A DNA stretch of 64,000 nucleotides from Sutcliffiella sp. FSL R7-0096. Its GTDB lineage: Bacteria; Bacillota; Bacilli; Bacillales; Bacillaceae_I. Under the pieces are notes generated by a model, which ran no database searches, was not told where the DNA came from, and saw only the letters and a program-made list of their open reading frames with translations. Location of the stretch: the NCBI RefSeq assembly GCF_038595065.1, contig NZ_CP152003.1, positions 662,001 to 726,000 on the forward strand. The letters run 5' to 3'. This document shows, piece by piece, positions 36,028 through 44,624 of this stretch; positions within the stretch are counted from its first letter, which is position 1, and each line of letters begins with the position of its first letter. The position numbers and the translations under genes are program-made.

Positions 36028-36869
36028 AACTTTCTCTCTGCACCATTTCATTCCGGCACCACCTACAGTCGATGGACCAGATTGCCCATTTTGCCCAAAC
36101 AAACGGGTTTCAAGGCATTGAACTATGGGGCGCCCATGCCAAAAACTTGGCGGAGGATATCCATTATGGAAGTGAGTGGCTGAGTTCATATGGTCTGGAA
36201 GCGAGCATGCTGAGTGACTACTTGCCACTGGATGCACCTCTCCCTGTTCTAATAGAAGAGATGAATGTGTTATGCGCACTGGCACATCGCTGGGGAACGG
36301 ATAAAATACGGACGTTTGCCGGGAACAAGGGCAGCGCGGATATCAGCAGATTAGAGCGAATCGAATTAGTTTCCCGCATGAAGATGCTCTGCAAAATGGC
36401 GGAAGCAGAAGGGATGCAGCTTCTTGTTGAGACACATCCGAATACCCTGACAGACAATCCATCCTCCACACTTCAGCTTATCGAGGAAACAGATCATCCG
36501 GCACTCCGGGTCAACTTCGATGTCCTTCATATATGGGAATCAGGGGTGGATCCACTCTATGCGCTCAAGCAACTGCGGCCATATGTGTCCCATTTCCATT
36601 TAAAAAATATCGAATCACGCACCCAGCTTGACGTCTTTGCCCCTACCAATGTCTATGCTGCAGCCGGAATCAGGGAAGGAATGGTCTCCCTATTCGAAGG
36701 TACGGTGGACTACCGCCTGTTTCTGAAAGAAGCTGCCGAGATGATGGAGATCGAAGCATCACTGGAGTGGTTCGGGGGGAATGTGAAGGATGTCCTTGCT
36801 AGGGATAGTAGGGAAGTGAGAAGAGTTGTGGGGGCAGATGCCTTGACCAGTTTTACAGCGAGCACTTAG
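36024..36869 (+). CDS. asbF: AsbF, 3-dehydroshikimate dehydratase
   Basis: The 281-residue protein is a TIM-barrel of the AP-endonuclease-2/xylose isomerase-like group: KLSLCTISFRH start, GIELWGAHA, LLVETHPNTLTD (metal-binding Glu), VNFDVLHIWESG (Asp and His) and ASLEWFGG (C-terminal Glu). AsbF makes 3,4-dihydroxybenzoate from 3-dehydroshikimate, giving the aromatic precursor of petrobactin. It overlaps asbE by four bases and ends the operon. Confidence 0.95.
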   Translation: MKLSLCTISFRHHLQSMDQIAHFAQTNGFQGIELWGAHAKNLAEDIHYGSEWLSSYGLEASMLSDYLPLDAPLPVLIEEMNVLCALAHRWGTDKIRTFAGNKGSADISRLERIELVSRMKMLCKMAEAEGMQLLVETHPNTLTDNPSSTLQLIEETDHPALRVNFDVLHIWESGVDPLYALKQLRPYVSHFHLKNIESRTQLDVFAPTNVYAAAGIREGMVSLFEGTVDYRLFLKEAAEMMEIEASLEWFGGNVKDVLARDSREVRRVVGADALTSFTAST

Positions 36870-36974
36870 CTAACGGCTAGGTCTGGAAAAAAAGTAAAAT
36901 GCTGTTGATGACTAACTTCACCTGCATTTCAGACTGTTGACAAACCCTAATAATCTTTATATTTGCATTTACTT

Positions 36975-37052
36975 GTTGATCTTCGTTCCAGGCGCTTCGC
37001 TTCCCTGTCCCTTCCTCTAGCGGGAGTCTGCGCGCCTTTCACTACGATCAAC
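36975..37052. repeat. Degenerate Bacillus-type palindromic intergenic element
   Basis: GTTGATCTTCGT (36975-36986) and ACTACGATCAAC (37041-37052) are terminal inverted repeats with 10 of 12 matches. Between them lie CCAGGCGCTTCGCTTCC and GGGAGTCTGCGCGCC, phrases I associate with a widespread GC-rich dispersed element of Bacillus genomes. Its usual middle is shortened here and a CCTGTCCC core is present. It is flanked by two similar half-copies of the TCACCTGCATTT hairpin sequence (36904-36931 and 37101-37136). Confidence 0.6.
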
Positions 37053-37100
37053 ATGGGAATTGTACATCCTGAAAATAAATTAATTCTTTCTACAAGCTGA

Positions 37101-37136
37101 AATGCAGGTGATTACTAACATCACCTGCATTTTTAT
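37101..37136. terminator. Hairpin terminator of the AAATGCAGGTGAT family
   Basis: AAATGCAGGTGAT pairs exactly with ATCACCTGCATTT around a 7-base loop, with T residues after it. Close relatives start the long dispersed repeats at 41666 and 59949. It is placed to end the asb transcript, though 230 bases past asbF. Confidence 0.75.
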
Positions 37137-37246
37137 GTTGTTTGATATGGATATAACCTATCTGAATCCTCGAGGCGGGGCTGGAAGCTTTGTATTCGAG
37201 GAAAAGAAAGTCGCCAGGTCCATCACCTGGCGTCCATTTTCCGTTA

Positions 37247-38596
37247 TTAAATTTTAGGTCCGTTAAAGTCATTGTTATCAAACTTATTCGGTGTGTTAGG
37301 TGTATTTGGTGTGTTCGGCATTTGAGTATTTGGCGTGTTTTGGTCTTTCTCCATTTTCTTCTCAAAACGCTCCAGGTTTCGTTTGGCGAAATCTCTGCCT
37401 CCGATACCAAATGAAATGGCAAACGCTATGGATAACGCACCAAGGACCAGCAAGAAGCCGATGTTCACAATGGTTTTAGCAAATCCTAATTGGTCTAAAG
37501 CCATGAATACCGCGAACACGATGATGATATACTTCACAAGTGCTGCTGCAAAGGAGCTGTTTGTGTATTTTTTCAACACTTTCTGCAGCAGGTTGCCTCC
37601 AAATAAAGCAAGTCCGAGAATAATTAGCGCACTGATCACCATTGGCAGATAAAGAATAATCGCATTCCCGATATTATTCAATACGTCAAGGTTCAATACA
37701 TTCAGTGCTTCCACTGTGAAGAATAGAATGATTAAGATCTTCACCGTTTGTCCAATGATATTTACAAGGTCAAATCTTGGCGCTTGAGATTGTTCAAGCC
37801 CCATGGATTGGTAGATGTTGTTAATGCCTGTACGGCGCAATAGCCCTGTGAGGAGCTGTGCTGCAAATTTTGCCAGGTAGTAACCAGCCAGCACTAAAAT
37901 AATTGCAACGAAAATATTAGGAATCATATTTAAGATGGTAGTTAACACAGACACGATCGGCTCAGAGATCGTACGGATATTCAGTGTTTCCAAGGCAACT
38001 GTCACAATCGGAATAAGAATGACAGCAAAAAGGATATTGGAGATGATTTTTGCCAATGTACCTTTATTGATTTGGGCTTCGTTTGTATTAGGTGAAGCTG
38101 CAGTACCTCTTGCAGTATTGCTCGTTCCTCCTAATCGATCAAACCAATGATCAATATTGAGGCTTAATAGAAGATTATGGATAAGGTCTCGAACCAGTCG
38201 AGCAATAAAGTAACCGATAATCAGGAGTATAGCTGCTGCAAATAAATTTGGCAGAAAAGCTAGGAACTTCTGTACCATATCAGTGATTGGCTGAGATACA
38301 CTTCTCATGTTCAGTGCATCCAGAATACTTGGCAGGAAGAGGATGAACACTAGGAAGTAAATCACTTTCCCAATGGAATGGAGGACGCTTTTTCCTTGTG
38401 CCTCACTCTTGACCATTCTCGATTTAGCCATTGCTTTGGTCAAACCGACCTTTACAAACAACTTTACGACGATAGCCTTAACGACCGTTGCAACAATCCA
38501 TGCCAATAGTAGCAATAGTAGGGCCACAATAACATTAGGTATAGCTTCGATTAAAGAATTTAGTGCATTCTGAAAACTATAGTTCGCATCATTCAA
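37247..38596 (-). CDS. Mechanosensitive channel-like membrane protein (repeated TM-helix domain)
   Basis: I prefer the TTG at 38596 (449 residues), 8 bases after AAGGAG; the GTG at 38605 directly abuts that site. Three or four repeats of a paired-helix unit are visible, each around IPNVIVALLLLLLAWIVA, LPNLFAAAILLIIGYFIARL, IPNIFVAIILVLAGYYLAKF and LPMVISALIILGLALFGG. This is the conserved TM-helix domain of CmpX/MscS-like proteins. GALSIAFAISFGIGGRDFAK resembles the pore-lining helix of MscS. The short tail has PNT repeats (NTPNTQMPNTPNTPNTPN). Likely a membrane-tension-responsive protein; the channel function is inferred. Confidence 0.82.
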   Translation of the reverse strand: MNDANYSFQNALNSLIEAIPNVIVALLLLLLAWIVATVVKAIVVKLFVKVGLTKAMAKSRMVKSEAQGKSVLHSIGKVIYFLVFILFLPSILDALNMRSVSQPITDMVQKFLAFLPNLFAAAILLIIGYFIARLVRDLIHNLLLSLNIDHWFDRLGGTSNTARGTAASPNTNEAQINKGTLAKIISNILFAVILIPIVTVALETLNIRTISEPIVSVLTTILNMIPNIFVAIILVLAGYYLAKFAAQLLTGLLRRTGINNIYQSMGLEQSQAPRFDLVNIIGQTVKILIILFFTVEALNVLNLDVLNNIGNAIILYLPMVISALIILGLALFGGNLLQKVLKKYTNSSFAAALVKYIIIVFAVFMALDQLGFAKTIVNIGFLLVLGALSIAFAISFGIGGRDFAKRNLERFEKKMEKDQNTPNTQMPNTPNTPNTPNKFDNNDFNGPKI

Positions 38597-38621
38597 TAAA
38601 CTCACTCCTTCTTTGTTGTAT

Positions 38622-38672
38622 GTAAAAGCAACAGGAAAACTATTTTTCTATAAGTTTTCCTGTTGCTTTTAC
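38622..38672. other. Perfect 20-bp inverted repeat between divergent genes
   Basis: GTAAAAGCAACAGGAAAACT (38622-38641) and AGTTTTCCTGTTGCTTTTAC (38653-38672) are exact reverse complements with an 11-base loop. It lies 26 bases before the MscS-like start, in its probable leader RNA. No T run follows in either direction, so it is not a standard terminator. Confidence 0.8.
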
Positions 38673-38777
38673 ATTTATGATTGTAATAGCCTCTTTTGTA
38701 GTATTTTAAACTATTTTGTTGAAATCTATTCTAAAATAGAATACTTGCACAATGAAGATACCAGAATCAATAGTTTT

Positions 38778-38802
38778 GGCGGGTCGGGCGTGCCTGTCCC
38801 TT
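38778..38802. repeat. Dispersed GTGCCTGTCCC repeat
   Basis: GGGTCGGGCGTGCCTGTCCC is the clearest plus-strand copy of the family. It lies in the divergent interval between the MscS-like gene and the glycerate kinase gene. Nothing else gene-like is seen in 38673-38961. Confidence 0.75.
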
Positions 38803-38961
38803 AAGTCTAATCCTCAGAAGGTGGGTTTGAGGTCTTTTTATACTATTTTTTGTTTGTGTGAGATGCGTCCCATTTTAATGTTTTTTTAATGTTTTATTAA
38901 TTTTCTATTCTCTTTTGGGAGGTAGATTGATAATCATCAACATTAAAGGAGGAACATTACG

Positions 38962-40152
38962 ATGAAGTTAGTTGTCATTCCATCAGGATTTAAAGAATGT
39001 TTGGATGCTTGTGAGGTTGCATCGGCTATGGAGAGAGGTGCGAAAGCCTTTGATGCCTCGATAGATATGGAAGTCATCCCGATGATTGATGGTGGGGAAG
39101 GGTTTGCAAAACGAATTGCTGATTTGAAGGGTGGAGAAATCGTCTATCATGATGCGACAGGACCAGTCGGACAAACGATTAAAAGTCATTTTGGCATGTA
39201 CAGAGAAAACGGGAATGTGTACGCTGTAATCGAAATGGCTGCCGTTGCAGGATTAAGCCTGGTACCGTCCATGCAGAGAAACCCGCTTCTTACTAGCACA
39301 CAAGGTGTCGGGGAGCTAATTATAGAAGCTATTAATCAAGGTGCTACCAATCTATTAATTGGTTGTGGAGATTCCGGTACATCTGATGGTGGAGCAGGTA
39401 TGGCGCAAGCACTAGGGGTTAAGTTTTATGATAACCAAGACATGTTGTTAAACATTCAAGGAGCGAAGGATTTGCCAAAGGTCGCTAAGCTTGATATCAG
39501 CGAGATAGACCCACGCCTCCAGGACATTACAATGGATGTTGCATGCAATTGGACTAACATTTTGTGCGGTGAAAAAGGTGTGGCAAGGGTTTTCGGCCCG
39601 CAAAAGGGAGCGTCGACTCAACAGGTGGAAGAGCTTGCATATGCACTGGAACATTTTGCATCCCTTATTGATCGTACAAAAGGTCACGATGTCCGGACCA
39701 TCCCAGGCGGAGGGGCATCTGGCGGATTGGGTGCCGGCCTTGTTGCGTTTGCAGGAGCAACACTCCATCCTAGATTTGAAGTCATCATGCAATATATCGA
39801 TATGGAAAAAGCGATTTCTACGGCAGATGTTATCTTAACAGCGGAAGGAAGCTTAGATTTCCAGACGCCGAACGGCAAAATACCAGCAGAGGTGGCACGT
39901 ATCGCAAAAAAATACAACATCCCGGTCATCGCGCTGACAGGGACGATTGGAAAAGGCGCTAAACGCAACTGTCTAATTGGCATCGATGCCTACATAAGCA
40001 TCATCCCAAAACCGACGTCCTTGGAGCATGCAATAAAAAAAGCGCCAAAATGGATTGCGGAAAGTACAGAAATGGTGTTAAGACAGATTTTTGTTGGGGT
40101 AACCATCGCCCAAAAACAAAGTTATTATCAAAAGGAACGTGACTTGGTATGA
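38962..40152 (+). CDS. Glycerate 2-kinase (GarK/GlxK family)
   Basis: The 396-residue protein shows glycerate kinase type 1 motifs: PSGFKECLDACEVASAMERG at the start, MIDGGEGF, EMAAVAGL, GCGDSGTSDGGAGMAQALG, PGGGASGGLGAGL and LTAEGSLDFQTPNGKIP. It phosphorylates D-glycerate at the expense of ATP, feeding glycolysis. ATG 38962 has AAAGGAGG upstream. The stop overlaps the start of an SLC13-type permease gene, so the pair probably takes up and phosphorylates glycerate or a related acid. Confidence 0.94.
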   Translation: MKLVVIPSGFKECLDACEVASAMERGAKAFDASIDMEVIPMIDGGEGFAKRIADLKGGEIVYHDATGPVGQTIKSHFGMYRENGNVYAVIEMAAVAGLSLVPSMQRNPLLTSTQGVGELIIEAINQGATNLLIGCGDSGTSDGGAGMAQALGVKFYDNQDMLLNIQGAKDLPKVAKLDISEIDPRLQDITMDVACNWTNILCGEKGVARVFGPQKGASTQQVEELAYALEHFASLIDRTKGHDVRTIPGGGASGGLGAGLVAFAGATLHPRFEVIMQYIDMEKAISTADVILTAEGSLDFQTPNGKIPAEVARIAKKYNIPVIALTGTIGKGAKRNCLIGIDAYISIIPKPTSLEHAIKKAPKWIAESTEMVLRQIFVGVTIAQKQSYYQKERDLV

Positions 40153-41606
40153 GTACTCGTACCGAAAAACATGATAAAAAAAACTGGATCATCAATTATT
40201 TCTTACAAATGGATAGGAAAATAAAAGTCTTATCGAGCCTCCACTTATTCTTTTTCATACTAATAATGGCGACAGGAGGAGCATTGAGTTATCAAGGGAA
40301 AGTCGCATTATTTTCCTTCCTTTCCGCCATGGCTTTATGGATCTTAACATCTCTTCCTGCGGGATATGTGGCAATAGGACTTATCTTCTTCATGATTGTG
40401 ATGCGTGCACAACCGTCAGAGGTGCTTTACCACTCGCTATCGGAAGAAGTGGTCTGGCTCATGATCGGCGCATTTATCATTGGGGAAGCATTCAGAAAAT
40501 CGGGTCTTGCTGACAGGCTCTCGTCATTTGTCCTTCAAAGGTCATCAAATGTGTCTTCGGCATTGGACGGGGTGAGCACCATCTTGATGCTCACGGCCTT
40601 CTTTATCCCTTCCACATCAGGAAGGGCAGCCTTGGCAAAGCCTTTTATTGGAAAATTCGGGGAGCGGCTGTCAGTCAAAGAGCAAAGCCTCTTATCACTC
40701 CTAGTACCAGTCATTATATTAATGAGTACATCGGCAACATTGATCGGCGCGGGCTCCCACATAATCGGAGTCAGCCTCTTGGAAAGCACAGTGGGAGAAG
40801 GAATCTCCTTCATTCAATGGTTTATTTGGGGAATGCCTTTTGCCATTGCCATTTCAGCGCTCTCTCTTTACGTCATAAAATGGAAGATGTGGCCAAAAGA
40901 GGAGGAGATGGATCCAAAAGTAGGGTTTGACGCAGATAGAAGCTCACAGTTACAAGCCGAACAGCCACCATTTGGCAAAAAAGAAAAGCAGACGATCCTA
41001 TACGTCCTATTATTGATTATCGGTTGGGTCACAGAAAGTGTGCATCCCTTTGATATAGCATTCATTACCATGGTAGGGGCTTTCTTTTTCATGATGCCAA
41101 CGTATGGAGTCATCAGCTGGAAGGAAGGTATACAGTCAGTGTCGTGGAATCTAATATTATTCGTTGCAGCAGCTACTGCGCTGGGAAAAGCCTTGGTGGG
41201 TACGGGAGTTGTCAACTGGGCACAAGAGCATATGCTATCCTTTCTCGGTGTCTTTGAATCGGCGCCGGAGTGGTTACTGGTTCTGGCCGTCCTGATCGTT
41301 TCGGTCACCAGTCACCTATATATCACATCCCATACCACCCGTGCCGTCGTCATTATACCTGGCATCATCTTGTTCAGCCAAACAGTCGGTATCGACCCGG
41401 TCGCAATGGTATTTATCAGTCTGATCGGCATAAACTACTGCGTCACCTTTCCAGTAAGCTCCAAAGCATTGCTCCTATTTTATGAAGAAGGTAAAACCAG
41501 CTTTGAAGCCAAGCACCTTCTCAAAGCCAGCAGCATCCTCATGCCGCTCTATATTGCCGTCGTCATGCTGTTTTACTTTACCTACTGGCAGTGGACGGGG
41601 ATGTAA
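40149..41606 (+). CDS. SLC13/DASS-family anion permease
   Basis: The 485-residue protein has about 11-12 membrane helices. The transport signatures are IGEAFRKSGLADR, FFIPSTSGRAALAKP and the matching second-half VSVTSHLYITSHTTRAVVIIPG; paired Ser/Thr-rich hairpins of this kind are typical of DASS/SLC13 carriers for dicarboxylates and other anions. It overlaps the glycerate kinase gene by four bases (ATGA). Glycerate or a precursor such as tartronate or glucarate breakdown acid is the likely substrate by context only. Confidence 0.87.
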   Translation: MSTRTEKHDKKNWIINYFLQMDRKIKVLSSLHLFFFILIMATGGALSYQGKVALFSFLSAMALWILTSLPAGYVAIGLIFFMIVMRAQPSEVLYHSLSEEVVWLMIGAFIIGEAFRKSGLADRLSSFVLQRSSNVSSALDGVSTILMLTAFFIPSTSGRAALAKPFIGKFGERLSVKEQSLLSLLVPVIILMSTSATLIGAGSHIIGVSLLESTVGEGISFIQWFIWGMPFAIAISALSLYVIKWKMWPKEEEMDPKVGFDADRSSQLQAEQPPFGKKEKQTILYVLLLIIGWVTESVHPFDIAFITMVGAFFFMMPTYGVISWKEGIQSVSWNLILFVAAATALGKALVGTGVVNWAQEHMLSFLGVFESAPEWLLVLAVLIVSVTSHLYITSHTTRAVVIIPGIILFSQTVGIDPVAMVFISLIGINYCVTFPVSSKALLLFYEEGKTSFEAKHLLKASSILMPLYIAVVMLFYFTYWQWTGM

Positions 41607-41610
41607 GGGA

Positions 41611-41632
41611 ATCAGGGGACAGGCAGAGCGAG
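41611..41632. repeat. Dispersed repeat, inverted orientation
   Basis: TCAGGGGACAGGCAGAGCGAG is the complement of the GCCTGTCCC core, 5 bases after the permease stop. Confidence 0.55.
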
Positions 41633-41665
41633 CCGTTTAGTAAAGTAAGCAATGTACTTATCAGG

Positions 41666-41906
41666 AAAATGCAGGTAATCTTTATTGGTACCTGCATTTT
41701 CTCATTCTAGCCATATCTAGAGATATTGTAGGAAAATAAAATTTAAACAAATGTTGGTTTAAGTTGAAAATTAGCACCGCAGGATAAATCACAAAATCCA
41801 TTCGCCAAACCTCAACCATTTTCGCGTTTTATATCAAAATAATTTTCACCTAGTAACCGGAGCAAGCCTCACAAAAACTGGGTCGGCGCTCCTGTCCCCT
41901 TGAACT
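41666..41906. repeat. Long dispersed intergenic element, copy 1
   Basis: The element starts with the hairpin AAAATGCAGGTA...TACCTGCATTTT. It continues with TTTAAACAAATGTTGGTTTA, CCATTCGCCAAACCTCAACC and ATTTTCGCGTTTTATATCAA, and ends with GGGTCGGCGCTCCTGTCCCC. The same order of blocks occurs at 59949-60180. No reading frame is shared. It fills the gap between the permease and the DinB gene. Confidence 0.8.
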
Positions 41907-42021
41907 AAATTATTTTTTGCTTTGTAGGTTTTGAGAGAAGCGGATGGTTGGCAGAACGTGGTAGAATTATTTGAAGGGTTGTTTAAAAGGAAGAGTTTTC
42001 CTAATATAAGGAGGGAATGGA

Positions 42022-42519
42022 ATGTTTACTTCAGTAAATGATTTTCTAAATGAGTGGAAACAAGAAGCAGCTGTTACCCAAAAATTGTTGGATGTGCTGA
42101 CAGATGAATCGTTGAATCAGGAAGTTTCCCCAGGATTATACAGTGTTGGAAGCCTTGCTTGGCATATTACAGGATCCGCTTACTACTTTCCTGCTCAAGT
42201 TGGTATAAAATTTGAGGTTCCTGATCTTCAAAAAGAGACCCCAAAATCAGCTGCTGAAATCAGCGAGACCTACAAAACAATAAGTCAGCGCTTTACACAA
42301 GCATTTTCTGAACAAATTACAGATGAAACGATGAATAAAATGGTGAATTTATTTGGTGGAGACATGCCACTTCAGGCTGTTTTTCGTCTGCTGATTCAAC
42401 ATCAGGCACATCATCGTGGTCAATTGACTGTCCTTATGAGACAGGCAGACTTGAAAGTTCCTGGAGTTTATGGTCCTAGTAAAGAAGAATGGGAAGCAAT
42501 GAATGCTCAAAAGAGCTGA
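42022..42519 (+). CDS. DinB-family protein
   Basis: The 165-residue four-helix-bundle protein has LAWHITGSAYYF and LIQHQAHHRGQLTVLMRQAD, which carry the His triad of DinB/YfiT-like metal-binding proteins. VPGVYGPSKEEW is a common C-terminal segment. Proteins of this type are thiol-dependent metalloenzymes or DNA-damage-inducible proteins; the substrate is unknown. AGGAGG precedes ATG 42022. A hairpin GCCGGC/GCCGG with six T residues follows at 42533-42561. Confidence 0.87.
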   Translation: MFTSVNDFLNEWKQEAAVTQKLLDVLTDESLNQEVSPGLYSVGSLAWHITGSAYYFPAQVGIKFEVPDLQKETPKSAAEISETYKTISQRFTQAFSEQITDETMNKMVNLFGGDMPLQAVFRLLIQHQAHHRGQLTVLMRQADLKVPGVYGPSKEEWEAMNAQKS

Positions 42520-42532
42520 TATCGTCATGATG

Positions 42533-42561
42533 CAAAAAGCCGGCCTACGCCGGTTTTTTGT
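42533..42561 (+). terminator. Terminator after the DinB gene
   Basis: AAAAAGCCGGC pairs with GCCGGTTTTTT around a 4-base loop. Confidence 0.82.
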
Positions 42562-42608
42562 ATTGGCTGTAATCTTAAACAATGAATAAGGATAATGAGG
42601 TGAATAAA

Positions 42609-43298
42609 ATGAAGGTTATTGGTCTTATTGGTGGAATGAGTTGGGAATCTTCTGTTGAGTATTATCGGATTATCAATCAAGAGGTTAAAAGAAGAATGGG
42701 GGGATTACATTCGGCGAAATGTCTATTATACAGTGTCGATTTTCAAGAAATTGAACGTTACCAATCAGAAGGCGCATGGGAAAAGGCTGGTGAAGTGTTA
42801 GGTGATGCAGCGAGTTCTTTAGAAATGGGAGGAGCGGACTTTATTGTCATTTGTACGAATACGATGCATAAAGTTGTAAATGACATCCAATCGAAAATAA
42901 CTATTCCCCTATTGCATATCGCAGATGCAACCGCAGCCCAAATTAAAGAGAAGGGAATTAATTCGGTTGGATTACTAGGCACAAGGTACACAATGGAGCA
43001 AGACTTTTATAAATCACGTTTGGAGATGAACGGAATAAAAGTCATTGTACCAAATGAGGAAGAAAGAGTGATAATAAACAAAGTCATTTATGAAGAGTTA
43101 TGTTTGGGTAAAATTCAACAAAAATCTAGGGATTACTATAAAAAAGTAATCCAAGGCTTAATTGAATCTGGAGCCAATGGGATTATCTTAGGCTGTACAG
43201 AAATTGGATTATTGGTAAAACCGGAGGATTCAGATGTTCCTCTATTTGACACGGCCTACATCCATGCTTTTGAAGCGGTGAATATGTCATTAGAATGA
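42609..43298 (+). CDS. Aspartate/glutamate racemase family protein
   Basis: ATG 42609, behind GAGGTG, gives 229 residues; an ATG at 42582 in frame has no site. GLIGGMSWESSVEYYRIINQ opens the protein. The two catalytic Cys are in VICTNTMHKV and LGCTEIGLLV. LLGTRYTME and LFDTAYIHA complete the RacX/YgeA-type pattern. These enzymes racemise aspartate or other amino acids without cofactor. D-amino-acid supply for wall or spore is a family-based guess. Confidence 0.9.
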   Translation: MKVIGLIGGMSWESSVEYYRIINQEVKRRMGGLHSAKCLLYSVDFQEIERYQSEGAWEKAGEVLGDAASSLEMGGADFIVICTNTMHKVVNDIQSKITIPLLHIADATAAQIKEKGINSVGLLGTRYTMEQDFYKSRLEMNGIKVIVPNEEERVIINKVIYEELCLGKIQQKSRDYYKKVIQGLIESGANGIILGCTEIGLLVKPEDSDVPLFDTAYIHAFEAVNMSLE

Positions 43299-43382
43299 AA
43301 AATAGTTTTATGTGTTAAAAAATAAAACCTATATTAATGAAAACTTTCGGAACTGGTTTAATGATAAATAGGAGATGGAAAG

Positions 43383-43772
43383 ATGAAAAAAATGACGTTA
43401 TGGGGAAGAGATGAACAGGACGATAGATTGGTTTTAGAAGTCATAAGAGGAGAGAAAACAGCAACATGTACACCGAAAGTGTGGTATTATGATTCGCCAG
43501 AAGAACCACCTACGGAAGTAGGGGATCTCGTAGCGGTATATGATCAACAGGGGAAAAACAGGTGTACGATTTTGATTACGGAAAATTATGAAATTCCTTT
43601 CGGGGATGTAGACGAGAGAATTGCAAAAGCAGAAAACGCAATTTCAGTAGAGGAGTTCCGCAAAGACCACCTCGTTAGCTGGGAAGAAGCGTTACGACAA
43701 GAGGGTATTGAATTAAATGATCATACAATCATCGTAGTAGAGCATTTTGAGTTAGTGGAAATAGTCACCTGA
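43383..43772 (+). CDS. ASCH-domain protein
   Basis: The 129-residue product contains the ASCH fold (VIRGEKTATCTPKVWYY, EVGDLVAVYDQQGK, CTILITENYEIPFGDV, RKDHLVSWEEALRQEG), a PUA-like beta barrel proposed to bind RNA or act as a small amidohydrolase on modified nucleosides. AGGAGATGGAAAG precedes ATG 43383. Stand-alone gene. Confidence 0.88.
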   Translation: MKKMTLWGRDEQDDRLVLEVIRGEKTATCTPKVWYYDSPEEPPTEVGDLVAVYDQQGKNRCTILITENYEIPFGDVDERIAKAENAISVEEFRKDHLVSWEEALRQEGIELNDHTIIVVEHFELVEIVT

Positions 43773-43781
43773 TAAAAAGTC

Positions 43782-43830
43782 GGAGGACAGGCACCATGAC
43801 CCGTCTGTAAAAAAAGGTGCCCTCCCTTCC
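43782..43830. repeat. Dispersed repeat with terminator-like hairpin
   Basis: GGAGGACAGGCACCATGACC is the reverse complement of the GGGTC...GTGCCTGTCC family. Downstream AAAAAAAGGTGCCCTCC can pair with part of it (GGAGGAC...GGTGCC region), placing a hairpin between the convergent ASCH and lipoprotein genes. Confidence 0.6.
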
Positions 43831-43841
43831 TCAGCTAGTAA

Positions 43842-44282
43842 TCACTCGCCTCCCGAAACCGAACGAAACGACGACTCCTTTCCGTTATGAAATAGCTTAA
43901 CTGTATCATACTCTCTGTTGAGGTTTACTCTATAAATGGGGCCATGTTCCGATGAAGAACCGGAGAGGTCAGTTGTTTCTTCACTCTTATATATTATGTT
44001 TAAAACATCCTTCTCGATCTCAACATCGAATTCAGTAAAGATTTCGGCTTTCTCACCCTGTACAACATTGGAGGAATTCAAGTATACAAACATAGAGTTA
44101 TTCTCTTTATCAAAATAAAGATGAACGCCATTATCCGCTTCTACACTTTGAAAATATGATTGTACCTCCTTGCTTAAATCCCCTTGTGATACATTTAAAT
44201 AGTTCACTGAGGTAGCTGTGTAACTACATCCACTTAATACTGCTACTACGATACCAAACAATAAAAGCCATATTCTTCTCAT
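43842..44282 (-). CDS. Small predicted lipoprotein
   Basis: ATG 44282 after GGGGGATTCAGG gives 146 residues with a clear lipoprotein signal (MRRIWLLLFGIVVAVLSGC, Cys 19). A longer upstream frame adds a polar head that would spoil the signal. The mature part is mostly beta-rich with no family I recognise (YFDKENNSMFVYLNSS, FDVEIEKDVLNIIY). Stand-alone gene. Confidence 0.7.
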   Translation of the reverse strand: MRRIWLLLFGIVVAVLSGCSYTATSVNYLNVSQGDLSKEVQSYFQSVEADNGVHLYFDKENNSMFVYLNSSNVVQGEKAEIFTEFDVEIEKDVLNIIYKSEETTDLSGSSSEHGPIYRVNLNREYDTVKLFHNGKESSFRSVSGGE

Positions 44283-44590
44283 CCTGAATCCCCCTGTGTC
44301 TTTAACATTGCCCACGAAAACTATCATTTCACTTTATACATTTTACCATGAAATCCCATAAATTAACATCACTAAAAATCTCGCCTTTTCCCACTCTTTA
44401 CGCGCTGCACTGCGCACACTCAGGTTACTGCATTGCATTTTCAACAAGGAATCAAGCTTTATTTTGTAACGTTTGTATTTCTTTTCGATAGGAAAACGCA
44501 ATCGTAGGTAGCATCGTGTTTGGTATTTTAGGAGGATGGTGCTTGTCAAAACACTTCGGCCAAGTGTACCCCTGCCAAACTATAAAAATA
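44283..44590. other. Interval without a convincing gene
   Basis: A minus-strand frame of 68 codons (44343-44549) is basic and has no good ribosome site, so I leave it out. I see no repeat or clear regulatory site here. Confidence 0.4.
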
Positions 44591-44623
44591 AAAAGCAAGA
44601 CCATCCTTTTTAGTGGTCTTGCT
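44591..44623 (-). terminator. Terminator of the FadR-type regulator gene
   Basis: AGCAAGACCA (44594-44603) pairs with TGGTCTTGCT (44614-44623); on the minus strand TTTTTATTTTTA follows. Confidence 0.85.
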
Positions 44624-44624
44624 G

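Noticed and set aside
38778-41906. Possibility that the repeats mark a transposon carrying the glycerate kinase pair
   Set aside because: Copies also occur far outside this interval and no transposase or flanking duplication is seen.
44343-44549. 68-codon minus-strand frame
   Set aside because: No ribosome site, basic low-complexity product and no neighbour to support it.
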